Positions 24,520-32,445 of a stretch of 51,292 bases of DNA are shown piece after piece. Made by a program: the position numbers and the translations under genes. Under the pieces are notes generated by a model, which saw nothing but the letters and a program-made list of their open reading frames with translations, searched no databases and had not been told where the DNA came from. This DNA is from an uncultured Bacteroidales bacterium (GTDB taxonomy: Bacteria > Bacteroidota > Bacteroidia > Bacteroidales > P3): positions 1 through 51,292 of the forward strand of contig CALDHX010000071.1 of NCBI GenBank assembly GCA_937901525.1, given 5' to 3'. How positions within the stretch are numbered: the first letter of the stretch is position 1; each line of letters begins with the position of its first letter.

Positions 24520-25629
24520 TTACTCTGTTAAACTTCCCCGAATCAACACAGGGCATATATTATTGATTTGTTCTTTGAGTGCTTCGGCTATGCGTTGACG
24601 TTCAATATAACACTTGTATATATTTGCTATTTCCTTTTGAATAGTAATATTAGGCAAAGGTATCTTATAGTCTGATAAGTCTTCATAACTAAGAAATTCG
24701 TATGAAGTACCTGTTGACAATCTATACACACATCTTCCAAATTCAGACCTTCTAAACCACAGCATTAAGTACAATGGGAATAACACACTCTCATCTTTAA
24801 TATAAAAAATATCATAAACAGATGATACAACACAATCTTCCTCTTCTCTGTAGGCAATAGCAACGTTTTCATTATTTAGCTGAGTACAATATGCAAAGTC
24901 TCCGTTTCTAACAATTCTCCTACCATACAAATTGGAATTAGAGCGTTGTGGAGTTATAAATTGTTTTTGAATATTAATTCCTTGTTCCAATTTGATAAAT
25001 CCATCACTATTTTTTTCAAGACGTTTAGTGATATAATCGCCAATACGTACCATTGGAATTTTCATAGTAGAAGATTTTCTTCTCAACTCCTCAATATACC
25101 CATCACAAACAAGTTTCAATTCTTCAACCTTACTTTGATAAACAGCAAGATTGTTTTGGAGAGCTAAATAAACATCAACGTATTTGCGTTGCTGTTCAAT
25201 AGAAGGAAGGGTGATGTCGATATCACAAAAACGCTCCCAATCCAAGTTTGAACGAATACTTCCATCACTACAAAAAGCTCCAAAACGATCTTTTTCTTTT
25301 GACATGAAAAGCATGAAAAAATACTCTGAAAGAACAAGGTCTTCTCTTGTTACCTCAAAAGTCGTATAAGCAGGGGAAACAATTATAGGCTCTTCACCAT
25401 TATACATGCTTATTCTAATACATTCATCTCTTCCTGTCTGCATTCCACTAAACACAAAACGTTTTTTCCTAACTACTTTATACTTCGATTCGTCAAGTCC
25501 TTCCGTATTAGCCCAAGTTGGCATAAATTCTTTATTGATATTCAATCCGTAAAAGTTAGTATAACCATAAGAGTTACACTCATCGCATAATTCTACCAGT
25601 TCTCCCAATTTATATTTCTTCAATCTCAT
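24520..25629 (-). CDS. hsdS: Type I restriction-modification specificity subunit S
   Basis: The 369-residue DNA-recognition subunit. It has two target-recognition domains, each followed by a conserved helical spacer. TRD1 is about 1-135, then SIEQQRKYVDVYLALQNNLA and a helix to about 185. TRD2 is about 190-330, then NITIQKEIANIYKCYIERQR. The two half-sites of a bipartite target are read by these domains. The length is slightly below the usual 390-450, but both repeats are complete. The start overlaps the end of DUF1016 copy a by 20 bp, so the two are translationally coupled. Confidence 0.95.
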   Translation of the reverse strand: MRLKKYKLGELVELCDECNSYGYTNFYGLNINKEFMPTWANTEGLDESKYKVVRKKRFVFSGMQTGRDECIRISMYNGEEPIIVSPAYTTFEVTREDLVLSEYFFMLFMSKEKDRFGAFCSDGSIRSNLDWERFCDIDITLPSIEQQRKYVDVYLALQNNLAVYQSKVEELKLVCDGYIEELRRKSSTMKIPMVRIGDYITKRLEKNSDGFIKLEQGINIQKQFITPQRSNSNLYGRRIVRNGDFAYCTQLNNENVAIAYREEEDCVVSSVYDIFYIKDESVLFPLYLMLWFRRSEFGRCVYRLSTGTSYEFLSYEDLSDYKIPLPNITIQKEIANIYKCYIERQRIAEALKEQINNICPVLIRGSLTE

Positions 25630-26695
25630 GCTTTTTCATATTTTCCAATTCTGCAATAGTACGTTCGACTACTTCTTGCAACTGATAAGAAGCAACTCCC
25701 AAAGGTTTTTGAATATCTTGCAACGACCATTCTACAATGGTTTTATCTGTGGATTTGCAAATAAGCAGACCTACTGAAGGATTATCTCCTTCGCCACGCA
25801 ACAATTTATCTGCTGCCGTAACATAAAAATTGAGTTTACCTGCAAACTCTGGGATGAACTTAACAGCTTTCAGTTCTACAACAACATATCTGTGCTGAGG
25901 AATATGATAAAACACCAAATCAGGGAAATATGTCTGACCTCCAGGCATCTGCAATTCCATTTGCCGTCCCACGTAAGAGAATCCGCGACCCAATTCTAAG
26001 AGAAATTCTGTGATATTATTAGCCAAAGCATTTTCCAAGTCTTTTTCCTTTTTCACTTCCTCGGCCGTTATGAAACTCAAGTCATATTCCTTCTTCAATA
26101 ATTCCTTAGCCAATTCGCTCTGAGATATTGGTAACGTCGTATCGAAATTCGTAATTGCAGAACCTTGATTTTGAAACAGGTTAGCATCTATGTTTGCATT
26201 CAGAACTGGGCGTGACCATCCGTTTTCTACAACCTTTCTGATGTAGAAAAAAGCTTCATCAATGGAATTGCAGTTTGAGATAATATCAATATGCTGTCCC
26301 CATGGAACTTGACCAAAAATTTCCGGCATTCCTAATTGGTCAACGACTCGTTGACTTTTTGCATCTTGTTCATTGTAAAACAGATACCAACGCTTCATGT
26401 ATTTCACATTGGTGAGAGAAAAGCCTGTAATATCAGAAAAAGCCTGCCGCATATCGAGAGCAAACTGTTTCACCACACCGGCGCCCCAACGTTCTTCGGC
26501 ACGCAATGCAACCAAGTCCCTACCAATACTCCAATACAATTCAAGTATTGTTGTATTCACACGAATGGCTGCTTTTATCTGGCACTGACGGAAACGAGTT
26601 TTTACATCCGACAACCATTCTACGTATTCTTTGTTGGCAGTCATACTATCTCGATATACAAATGATGGCATTTCTGTATTTTTGCTCTCTTTCAT
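25610..26695 (-). CDS. DUF1016 (YhcG) PD-(D/E)xK nuclease-like protein, copy a
   Basis: A 361-residue protein between hsdM and hsdS. The open frame extends to 26746, but an AAGGA Shine-Dalgarno site lies 7 bp before the ATG at 26695, just after the hsdM stop, so that start is chosen. The N-terminal domain includes TTILELYWSIGRDLVALR and WGAGVVKQFALDMR. The nuclease-like C-terminus has TYFPDLVFYHIPQHRYVVVELKAVKFIPEF, giving the D and ExK signature. It has the same domain order as copy b but low sequence similarity, so the two are not a recent duplication. Confidence 0.92.
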   Translation of the reverse strand: MKESKNTEMPSFVYRDSMTANKEYVEWLSDVKTRFRQCQIKAAIRVNTTILELYWSIGRDLVALRAEERWGAGVVKQFALDMRQAFSDITGFSLTNVKYMKRWYLFYNEQDAKSQRVVDQLGMPEIFGQVPWGQHIDIISNCNSIDEAFFYIRKVVENGWSRPVLNANIDANLFQNQGSAITNFDTTLPISQSELAKELLKKEYDLSFITAEEVKKEKDLENALANNITEFLLELGRGFSYVGRQMELQMPGGQTYFPDLVFYHIPQHRYVVVELKAVKFIPEFAGKLNFYVTAADKLLRGEGDNPSVGLLICKSTDKTIVEWSLQDIQKPLGVASYQLQEVVERTIAELENMKKHEIEEI

Positions 26696-26705
26696 AGCTC
26701 TATCC

Positions 26706-28310
26706 TTATTCAATTCCATAACCAATTCCTTTAAAAGCATCTTCAAGCATCTTCTGAGATTCTTTTTCTCTTTGCATTAACTCTTTCATCTCTTGTTGTA
26801 TGCGAGTCATTTCCTTAGAATAGTCTATTTCCAAATCATGATCAATAAATTCAATATACTTACTTGGTACCAAAGTCCAATTATTTGCCTCTATTTCTTC
26901 TATACCAACACTTCTATATAATTCAGGTACAGCAAAATTCTTTCCATCTACTCCTTCGGATTGCCATTGATGATAAATTTCTGCTACACGTTGAATCTGC
27001 TCAGTAGTAAGTTGAACTTTTTTCTTTTGTTCGCCCTTGACTGGGTTTTCTGTCCATTGACGTAAATCCATAAAGAGGATTTCGTGTTCACGATTTCTCA
27101 ATTGACGACCGTGATACTTCCCTCCTTTTTTATTTTGATTAAGAATCCAAAACGTAACACTAATATCAGTAGTGATAAAAAGCTCTCTTGGCAAAATAAT
27201 AATCGCTTCCACCTTATCATTCTCAATCAATTTCTTACGTATTTCAAGTGCATCAGTATCACCAAGAGCACCATTAGCCAACAAGAAACCTGCTACACCA
27301 GAAATAGGCTTTAAATGTGAAAGCATATGTAATATCCACGCATAATTAGCATTGCTTTCCGGAGGCGTAGTGTAATCTGTCCATCTTGAATCGTTTTTAA
27401 GATTATCATTATACCAACCTTTCAAATTGAAAGGAGGGTTAGCCATTATATAATCAAAATAAATACCTTTATGCAAATCATTAGTAAAAGTAGAATCGCT
27501 TTCAGAGCCCAAATTATGACTTATACCTCGTAAAGCAAGATTCATCTTAGCCAATCGGTATGTTGCAGCTTCTTTTTCTTGTCCATACACATTGATACGA
27601 CTAATATCACCTTGTTTGGCTTTCACCAAGTCTGTACTTTGAATAAACATTCCTCCCGAACCACAACAAGGATCGTAAAGCATACCATCAAAAGGTTCTA
27701 TAACTGTTGCAATGAGTTGAACAACGTCATGAGGTGTATAAAATTCTCCTTCCTCCTTAGTTGCATTAACGGCAAACTCTTTCAAGAAGTATTCATACAC
27801 ACGACCTATCAAGTCTTTCTCTTCTCCAAAAGTCTTGTGGCTAATTTTATTAACTTCATCAACAATCTTCTTAATATCATTAGCACCAAGATTGCGTTGC
27901 GTGAATGTACCTTCTACAAAACAACCTTTCAATGTAGGGTTTGTTTCTCCAATGCTACGTAAAGCTGTATCAAGTGCCACATTCAATTGTGGTGCTGCTG
28001 TATTTATAATAGTTGACCAACGTGCTTCTTGTGGCAAATCAAAAGTTCCATCTGCGAATGTTGCATCATCAAAAAAAGCCTTTATTATTTCTTCATCATC
28101 AGGATCTAAACCTTGCTCAATGAGTTGCTGACGAAGCGTAAACACTCCATCTTCATATTTTTCTCCAATAAAACGAAGAAACACGAGCGTTAGCATCATA
28201 TCACGCTTTTCAAAGAACGAACCAGAATTCTTTGCTTGTCTAAGTATATCCCTACACTTGAAAAGAATATTTTCAAGATTTAGCACTTCTTCTTTTGTTT
28301 TCTTAGCCAT
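26706..28310 (-). CDS. hsdM: Type I restriction-modification methyltransferase subunit M
   Basis: The 534-residue adenine-N6 methyltransferase subunit. The N-terminal HsdM_N helices (about 10-150) are followed by the SAM-binding motif YDPCCGSGGMF (about 210) and the catalytic NPPF motif in MANPPFNLKGW (about 290). FYTPHDVVQLIA just before motif I is typical of the family. It pairs with HsdS to methylate the target. First gene of the seven-gene locus on the minus strand. A TAACTTTG box lies about 27 bp upstream. Confidence 0.97.
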   Translation of the reverse strand: MAKKTKEEVLNLENILFKCRDILRQAKNSGSFFEKRDMMLTLVFLRFIGEKYEDGVFTLRQQLIEQGLDPDDEEIIKAFFDDATFADGTFDLPQEARWSTIINTAAPQLNVALDTALRSIGETNPTLKGCFVEGTFTQRNLGANDIKKIVDEVNKISHKTFGEEKDLIGRVYEYFLKEFAVNATKEEGEFYTPHDVVQLIATVIEPFDGMLYDPCCGSGGMFIQSTDLVKAKQGDISRINVYGQEKEAATYRLAKMNLALRGISHNLGSESDSTFTNDLHKGIYFDYIMANPPFNLKGWYNDNLKNDSRWTDYTTPPESNANYAWILHMLSHLKPISGVAGFLLANGALGDTDALEIRKKLIENDKVEAIIILPRELFITTDISVTFWILNQNKKGGKYHGRQLRNREHEILFMDLRQWTENPVKGEQKKKVQLTTEQIQRVAEIYHQWQSEGVDGKNFAVPELYRSVGIEEIEANNWTLVPSKYIEFIDHDLEIDYSKEMTRIQQEMKELMQREKESQKMLEDAFKGIGYGIE

Positions 28311-28336
28311 TTCTAATCACAATATTAAACTTACTG

Positions 28337-28344
28337 CAAAGTTA
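28337..28344 (-). promoter_or_regulatory. -7 element of the hsd operon
   Basis: TAACTTTG on the minus strand, 26 bp before the hsdM start. No TTTG is present at 19-20 bp spacing, so the promoter is weak or only partly recognised. Confidence 0.45.
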
Positions 28345-28431
28345 TTTATTTTATTGGGAATTAAATAAGATTTTGTTCAAATATTTCTAAGAAAAAAACC
28401 TTTTTACTAAACTCTTTTCATTTCTTTATTG

Positions 28432-28439
28432 TATCTTTG
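28432..28439 (+). promoter_or_regulatory. -7 element of the metallohydrolase operon
   Basis: TATCTTTG on the plus strand, 24 bp before the ATG at 28464, which is the usual distance in Bacteroidota. The -33 region lacks a clear TTTG. Confidence 0.5.
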
Positions 28440-28463
28440 CCATAAATTACAAAGAGAAAGGAT

Positions 28464-29867
28464 ATGAAAATACAATTTTTAGGTGCTGCAAAGGAAGTTA
28501 CAGGCAGTAAACATTTGATTACAACTAATAAGGGCAAAAAAATACTTTTGGATTGTGGAATGTATCAAGGTAAAGGATTGGAAACTGATGCTTTGAACCG
28601 TGATTTAGGTTTCAATCCCGAAGATATAGATTATTTAATCCTTTCTCACCCTCATATAGATCACTCGGGGCTAATTCCTTACATAGTAAAATTGGGTTTT
28701 AAAGGCACAATATATTCTACTCCTGCCACAAGAGATATGTGTTCTATTATGCTTGTGGATTCAGCTGGCATTCAAGAGTTAGATACTCGCACTTTCAACA
28801 AGAAACGTGCAAGACAAAATTTAGAAGCTGTTGAACCAATTTACACAACTGCCGATGCACAAGAGGCAATGAATTATTTTGTGTCGGCTCCTTATGGAAA
28901 AAGAATTTTTATAGATGAAGATATTACTTTAAAGTTTACCGACAATGGTCATATCCTTGGAAGTGCAACTTGCAACATAACAATAAAGGAAGATGGTAAA
29001 GAAATAAAGATTGCATTTACAGGAGACGTTGGACGTTATCAAAAAAGAATTCTTAGAACTCCACAACCTTTTGAACAAGCTGACTATATAATTATAGAAT
29101 CGACCTACGGAGATAGACTTCATAACGATATTGATAAGAGCGAAGAAGAATTATTGAAGGCAGTTATAGATACTTGTTGCAAAAAGAAAGGAAAACTTCT
29201 TATTCCTTCCTTTGCAATAGGGCGAGCACAAGAAATTATTTTTGCTCTCAATAAATTGTGGGAAAAAGGCTTGCTTCCAATGATTGATGTCTATGTTGAT
29301 AGTCCTTTAAGCCTTAACGCAACAAACATAATGCGTATTCACTCGGAATGTTTCAATGATGAGATGAAAGAATTTATGAAGACCGATCCCGATCCGTTTG
29401 GATTTGAAAAACTACATTATGTTCGCAGCACAGAAGAGAGTAAAAGACTCAACTCAACTAAGACTCCTTGCATAATTATCTCTGCTTCTGGTATGATGGA
29501 GGCAGGAAGAATTAAGCATCACATTGCAAACAACATAGAAAACCCTCGAACAACAATTTTAGGTGTAGGATATTGTGCTCCAACTACGCTTGGACATAAA
29601 ATTCTTAGAGGAGATAAGAACGTTTCCATTTTCGGACACGGCTATTATGTGAAAGCAGAGGTAAGAAATATTGATTCTTATTCTGCACACGCCGATTACG
29701 AGGAATTGATTCGTTTCTTGGGCTGTCAAGACAAAGAGAAAATCAAAAAACTAATTCTTGTACACGGAGAAAGCAAAACACAAGAAAATTTTGCTAATAC
29801 TTTAAGAGAAAGAGGTTATAATAACGTTCATATACCTGCAAAATGCGAAACATTAGTCTTAGAATAA
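28464..29867 (+). CDS. MBL-fold / beta-CASP RNA metallohydrolase
   Basis: A 467-residue metallo-beta-lactamase-fold nuclease. N-terminal FLGAAKEVTGSKH leads to the metal-binding LSHPHIDHSG (HxHxDH, about 59-68). A second group follows at FTDNGHILGSA and FTGDVGR. The beta-CASP insert (about 215-380) contains PSFAIGRAQEI and ISASGMMEAGRIKHH, and the RMMBL end contains YSAHADYEEL and VHGESKTQENFA. Relatives act as RNA endo/exonucleases of the Ysh1/CPSF73 kind; the substrate in this organism is unknown. First gene of a plus-strand trio in which each gene overlaps the next. Confidence 0.94.
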   Translation: MKIQFLGAAKEVTGSKHLITTNKGKKILLDCGMYQGKGLETDALNRDLGFNPEDIDYLILSHPHIDHSGLIPYIVKLGFKGTIYSTPATRDMCSIMLVDSAGIQELDTRTFNKKRARQNLEAVEPIYTTADAQEAMNYFVSAPYGKRIFIDEDITLKFTDNGHILGSATCNITIKEDGKEIKIAFTGDVGRYQKRILRTPQPFEQADYIIIESTYGDRLHNDIDKSEEELLKAVIDTCCKKKGKLLIPSFAIGRAQEIIFALNKLWEKGLLPMIDVYVDSPLSLNATNIMRIHSECFNDEMKEFMKTDPDPFGFEKLHYVRSTEESKRLNSTKTPCIIISASGMMEAGRIKHHIANNIENPRTTILGVGYCAPTTLGHKILRGDKNVSIFGHGYYVKAEVRNIDSYSAHADYEELIRFLGCQDKEKIKKLILVHGESKTQENFANTLRERGYNNVHIPAKCETLVLE

Positions 29868-30346
29868 TTGCTTATTTTTTTTGTTGTTTAGCATTCAATT
29901 CTTTGTTTTCTCAATCCTTTGACAAAGAAAACGACAATCAAATTGGCGATACGGCAGTTAATTTTTCGTTTCTAAACGAAAATGGAAAGAGTGATTTATA
30001 CAAACTCTTAGAAGAGAAAAATACAAATGTGTTAGTGGTTTTTTATAGCCCGGAATGTGAGGATTGTCAAGCGTTAAAAAAGAAAATGGCAAAGTCAAAA
30101 AAACTCAACTCCTTAATTGAGCAAAAACAATTGACAATTCTTGCCGTTGCTCCTGAGGTTGAGCTCTCTCTTTGGCAAGAATATAAAGAGCAAATGCCAG
30201 AAAATTGGATAAATTCTTACTGTGAGGACTGCGAGCCTATAACAAAGAGTTATATTTGGACAGTCCCAACACTTTTTCTTATAAGTAAAGACAAAATTAT
30301 ATTAAATAGAGATTTTAAACATCGTGAAAGAAATAAGTATAATTAA
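29843..30346 (+). CDS. Exported thioredoxin-fold protein
   Basis: A 167-residue protein with a signal peptide (about 1-24, LRIIAYFFCCLAFNSLFSQS), so it acts in the periplasm. The thioredoxin fold shows VVFYSPECEDCQALKKKM, whose CEDC is a CxxC redox site, and a cis-Pro segment WTVPTLFLI. A second pair, SYCEDCEPI, is at about 127-133. It resembles TlpA/DsbE-like and Bacteroidota DUF5106 proteins, probably a thiol reductant or oxidase. The start overlaps the metallohydrolase end by 25 bp, which suggests translational coupling rather than related function. Confidence 0.82.
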   Translation: MRNISLRIIAYFFCCLAFNSLFSQSFDKENDNQIGDTAVNFSFLNENGKSDLYKLLEEKNTNVLVVFYSPECEDCQALKKKMAKSKKLNSLIEQKQLTILAVAPEVELSLWQEYKEQMPENWINSYCEDCEPITKSYIWTVPTLFLISKDKIILNRDFKHRERNKYN

Positions 30347-30746
30347 CGGTCCTAATCTAAATCTTTTAGGACAAAGAGAAGTTGCAATATATGGCTCTGA
30401 GACTTTTGAGGAATATCTTGAAGTGTTAAAGAAAAGGTTTCCTAATGTAAACATATCTTATTTTCAATCAAACGTTGAAGGAGAAATTGTAACACAAATA
30501 CAAAAAGACTCTTCAAAAGACGGAATAATAATCAATGCAGGAGCTTACACTCACACCTCTATTGCAATTGCAGATGCTATTTCAGCAATAAAAGCTCCTG
30601 TTATAGAGGTTCACATCAGCAACATATTAGCACGAGAGGAGTTTAGACACAAATCTTTCCTTTCTCCCGTTTGTAAAGGAAGCCTTTTTGGATTTGGAAT
30701 CAAAGGTTATGAATTAGCTCTATATAATTTAGTAAACCTTTTGTAG
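30324..30746 (+). CDS. aroQ: 3-dehydroquinate dehydratase, type II
   Basis: A 140-residue shikimate-pathway enzyme converting 3-dehydroquinate to 3-dehydroshikimate. It starts at GTG (VKEISIINGPNLNLLG) inside the end of the thioredoxin gene, overlapping it by 23 bp. The catalytic Tyr lies in REVAIYGSETF, the substrate-binding loop is NAGAYTHTSIAI, and the conserved His is in EVHISNI. The length fits the small dodecameric type II enzyme. The 3' end overlaps the convergent LRR gene by 18 bp. Confidence 0.96.
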   Translation: MKEISIINGPNLNLLGQREVAIYGSETFEEYLEVLKKRFPNVNISYFQSNVEGEIVTQIQKDSSKDGIIINAGAYTHTSIAIADAISAIKAPVIEVHISNILAREEFRHKSFLSPVCKGSLFGFGIKGYELALYNLVNLL

Positions 30747-31571
30747 TTTAATGTATTTTTTACCTACTTTATAATACTCTAAACTTTCACAAAATTCAAA
30801 TACATCTTTACCTAAGACAACATCTTTTGCAGGAATATCAACCTCTTTCAATTCCTTGCATTGTCCAAATGCACTATCGCCTATTTTTGCTATAAAAGGT
30901 GAAAAATTAACACTTTGCAAAGACGAGCAACTCCAAAAAGCCTGATCGCCAACTACAACTAAACTCTTTGGTAAAGAAAGTTCCATTAATGCAAAACAAT
31001 TACCAAACGCTAAGCGATCAATAGCTTCTAAGCCTTGATTAAACTCTACCGAACTCAATGCACTACAACCAAAAAACGCTTCTCTATCTATGGACTTCAC
31101 ATTATCGGGAATTTTCACAAAACTCAAAGACGAGCAAGACCAAAAACAACGTTCCTCTATTGACTTTAAGGAAGATGGAAGCGAAATAGTATATAAGGAC
31201 TTACACATAAAGAAAGCCTCCTTTTCAATATAGGCAACAGATTGCGGAAGAGCTAAATCCACAAGTCCATTACACATATAAAAAGCACGTTTACCAATTC
31301 TAATTAAGCAATTAGGAAAAGTAATCTTTTTCACTTCGCTACACATATAAAAACCCTCTTCTTCAATAAGAGAAACTAAATATGTTTTTCCTTTTATTTC
31401 AACAGTAGTTGGAATAACAAGATTTTCCGAAAGCGAACCTCTAATTCCCTTTACACTAACTTGACTTGTACCTTCTATAACGCTAAAAACAAGTCCATTT
31501 TCAGTAAGAGTTTGAGCGTTTATACCACCCAAAAACATTAAAAAACAAATAAAAAATACTACTCTTTTCAT
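30729..31571 (-). CDS. BspA-like leucine-rich repeat protein (LRR_5)
   Basis: A 280-residue exported protein. The signal peptide is about 1-19 (MKRVVFFICFLMFLGGINA). The body is built of about ten LRR_5 units of 22-24 residues, with the pattern C-L-I-P--V-I-EAF--C-SL, for example FWSCSSLSFVKIPDNVKSID. Such BspA-type proteins are adhesion or surface proteins in oral and gut Bacteroidota. No C-terminal sorting domain is visible, so surface location is unproven. It has its own -7 box and is separated from the glycosyltransferase gene by a terminator. Confidence 0.87.
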   Translation of the reverse strand: MKRVVFFICFLMFLGGINAQTLTENGLVFSVIEGTSQVSVKGIRGSLSENLVIPTTVEIKGKTYLVSLIEEEGFYMCSEVKKITFPNCLIRIGKRAFYMCNGLVDLALPQSVAYIEKEAFFMCKSLYTISLPSSLKSIEERCFWSCSSLSFVKIPDNVKSIDREAFFGCSALSSVEFNQGLEAIDRLAFGNCFALMELSLPKSLVVVGDQAFWSCSSLQSVNFSPFIAKIGDSAFGQCKELKEVDIPAKDVVLGKDVFEFCESLEYYKVGKKYIKLQKVY

Positions 31572-31591
31572 CTTAAAAATTATTGTTTTTA

Positions 31592-31599
31592 CAAAGGTA
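31592..31599 (-). promoter_or_regulatory. -7 element of the LRR gene
   Basis: TACCTTTG on the minus strand, 20 bp before the ATG at 31571, just past the terminator hairpin of the upstream operon. No correctly spaced -33 box. Confidence 0.45.
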
Positions 31600-31614
31600 G
31601 AATTTTTCTAAGAA

Positions 31615-31668
31615 AAAATAAAAAAAATCAAAGAAAAAATTTAATTTTTCTTTGATTTTTTTTATTTT
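31615..31668 (-). terminator. AT-rich terminator of the Na/Pi-lpdA-rfbC-recQ-GT operon
   Basis: A nearly perfect inverted repeat, core AAATCAAAGAAAAA / TTTTTCTTTGATTT around a short A/T loop, with a long T run on the minus strand. It lies about 20 bp after the glycosyltransferase stop. Related CAAAGAAAAA motifs occur in R2 and inside sufS. Confidence 0.75.
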
Positions 31669-31686
31669 TTCTTTGTTTTTTTTTGC

Positions 31687-32439
31687 TTAAAGTCTGCCTT
31701 TTCTTATGTATGTGATAATCAGGCGAAAAAGCATTAGGAAATTATACCATAGGGCTGTTATTGTGCCGTAGTGTTTGCACATAATTTTGTATCTTTCTTT
31801 GTTGGCTTTTACTACGTGCTTACTACTTAGGCCTCCTGATAGGAATTTAGAGATATAAATTTTGGTATTTACTATTTTTTTTGCGTTTTCTATTGAGGTA
31901 AGCACCCAATCATAGTCGGCTGTTATGCGATAAGAGGTGTCATACTTTGGTGCAATGCTACGTTTTATGAATATGGATTGATGACACACTGTCATTCCCC
32001 AACGAAATGAGTTTTTTGTTAGATGTTTTGGTGGAGTGAGTCTTCTGCTTCCTAATTCTTTGAGGTTTTCTGCAAGAATCATTGTATTTCCATAGTAAAT
32101 ATCGGCATATTCTTCTTGGTGTAAAAAGATTTTTTCTAAGGTATCGTGAGAGTAAAACATATCTCCTGCATTTATAAAGATGACATAATCTCCACTTGCA
32201 AGGTCTAAGCCTTTATTCATTGCAAAATACAAACCACTATCGGGCTCACTTCTCCATAAATTGATAATATCTTGATTTTCTTTTATAAGTTGAAGGGTAT
32301 TATCTTTTGATGCTCCGTCTATTACGATGTATTCTATTTCTGTATAGGTTTGATTACGCACTGATTTAATGGTACGTTGCAATAAACGTGCGGAATTAAA
32401 ACAAACTGTAATAATTGATATTAACGGTTTTTTGTGCAT
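31687..32439 (-). CDS. Family 2 glycosyltransferase
   Basis: A 250-residue GT-A-fold enzyme. N-terminal PLISIITVCFNS leads to YIVIDGASKDNT (nucleotide-binding Asp), then SEPDSGLYFAMNKGLD and the metal-binding-like INAGD. It resembles glycosyltransferases that build surface polysaccharides and LPS, and the rfbC gene in the same operon supports that. The acceptor and sugar are unknown. No membrane segment except a possible hydrophobic C-terminal helix (ALWYNFLMLFRLIITYI). Last gene of the five-gene operon. Confidence 0.9.
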   Translation of the reverse strand: MHKKPLISIITVCFNSARLLQRTIKSVRNQTYTEIEYIVIDGASKDNTLQLIKENQDIINLWRSEPDSGLYFAMNKGLDLASGDYVIFINAGDMFYSHDTLEKIFLHQEEYADIYYGNTMILAENLKELGSRRLTPPKHLTKNSFRWGMTVCHQSIFIKRSIAPKYDTSYRITADYDWVLTSIENAKKIVNTKIYISKFLSGGLSSKHVVKANKERYKIMCKHYGTITALWYNFLMLFRLIITYIRKGRL

Positions 32440-32445
32440 TTGATC

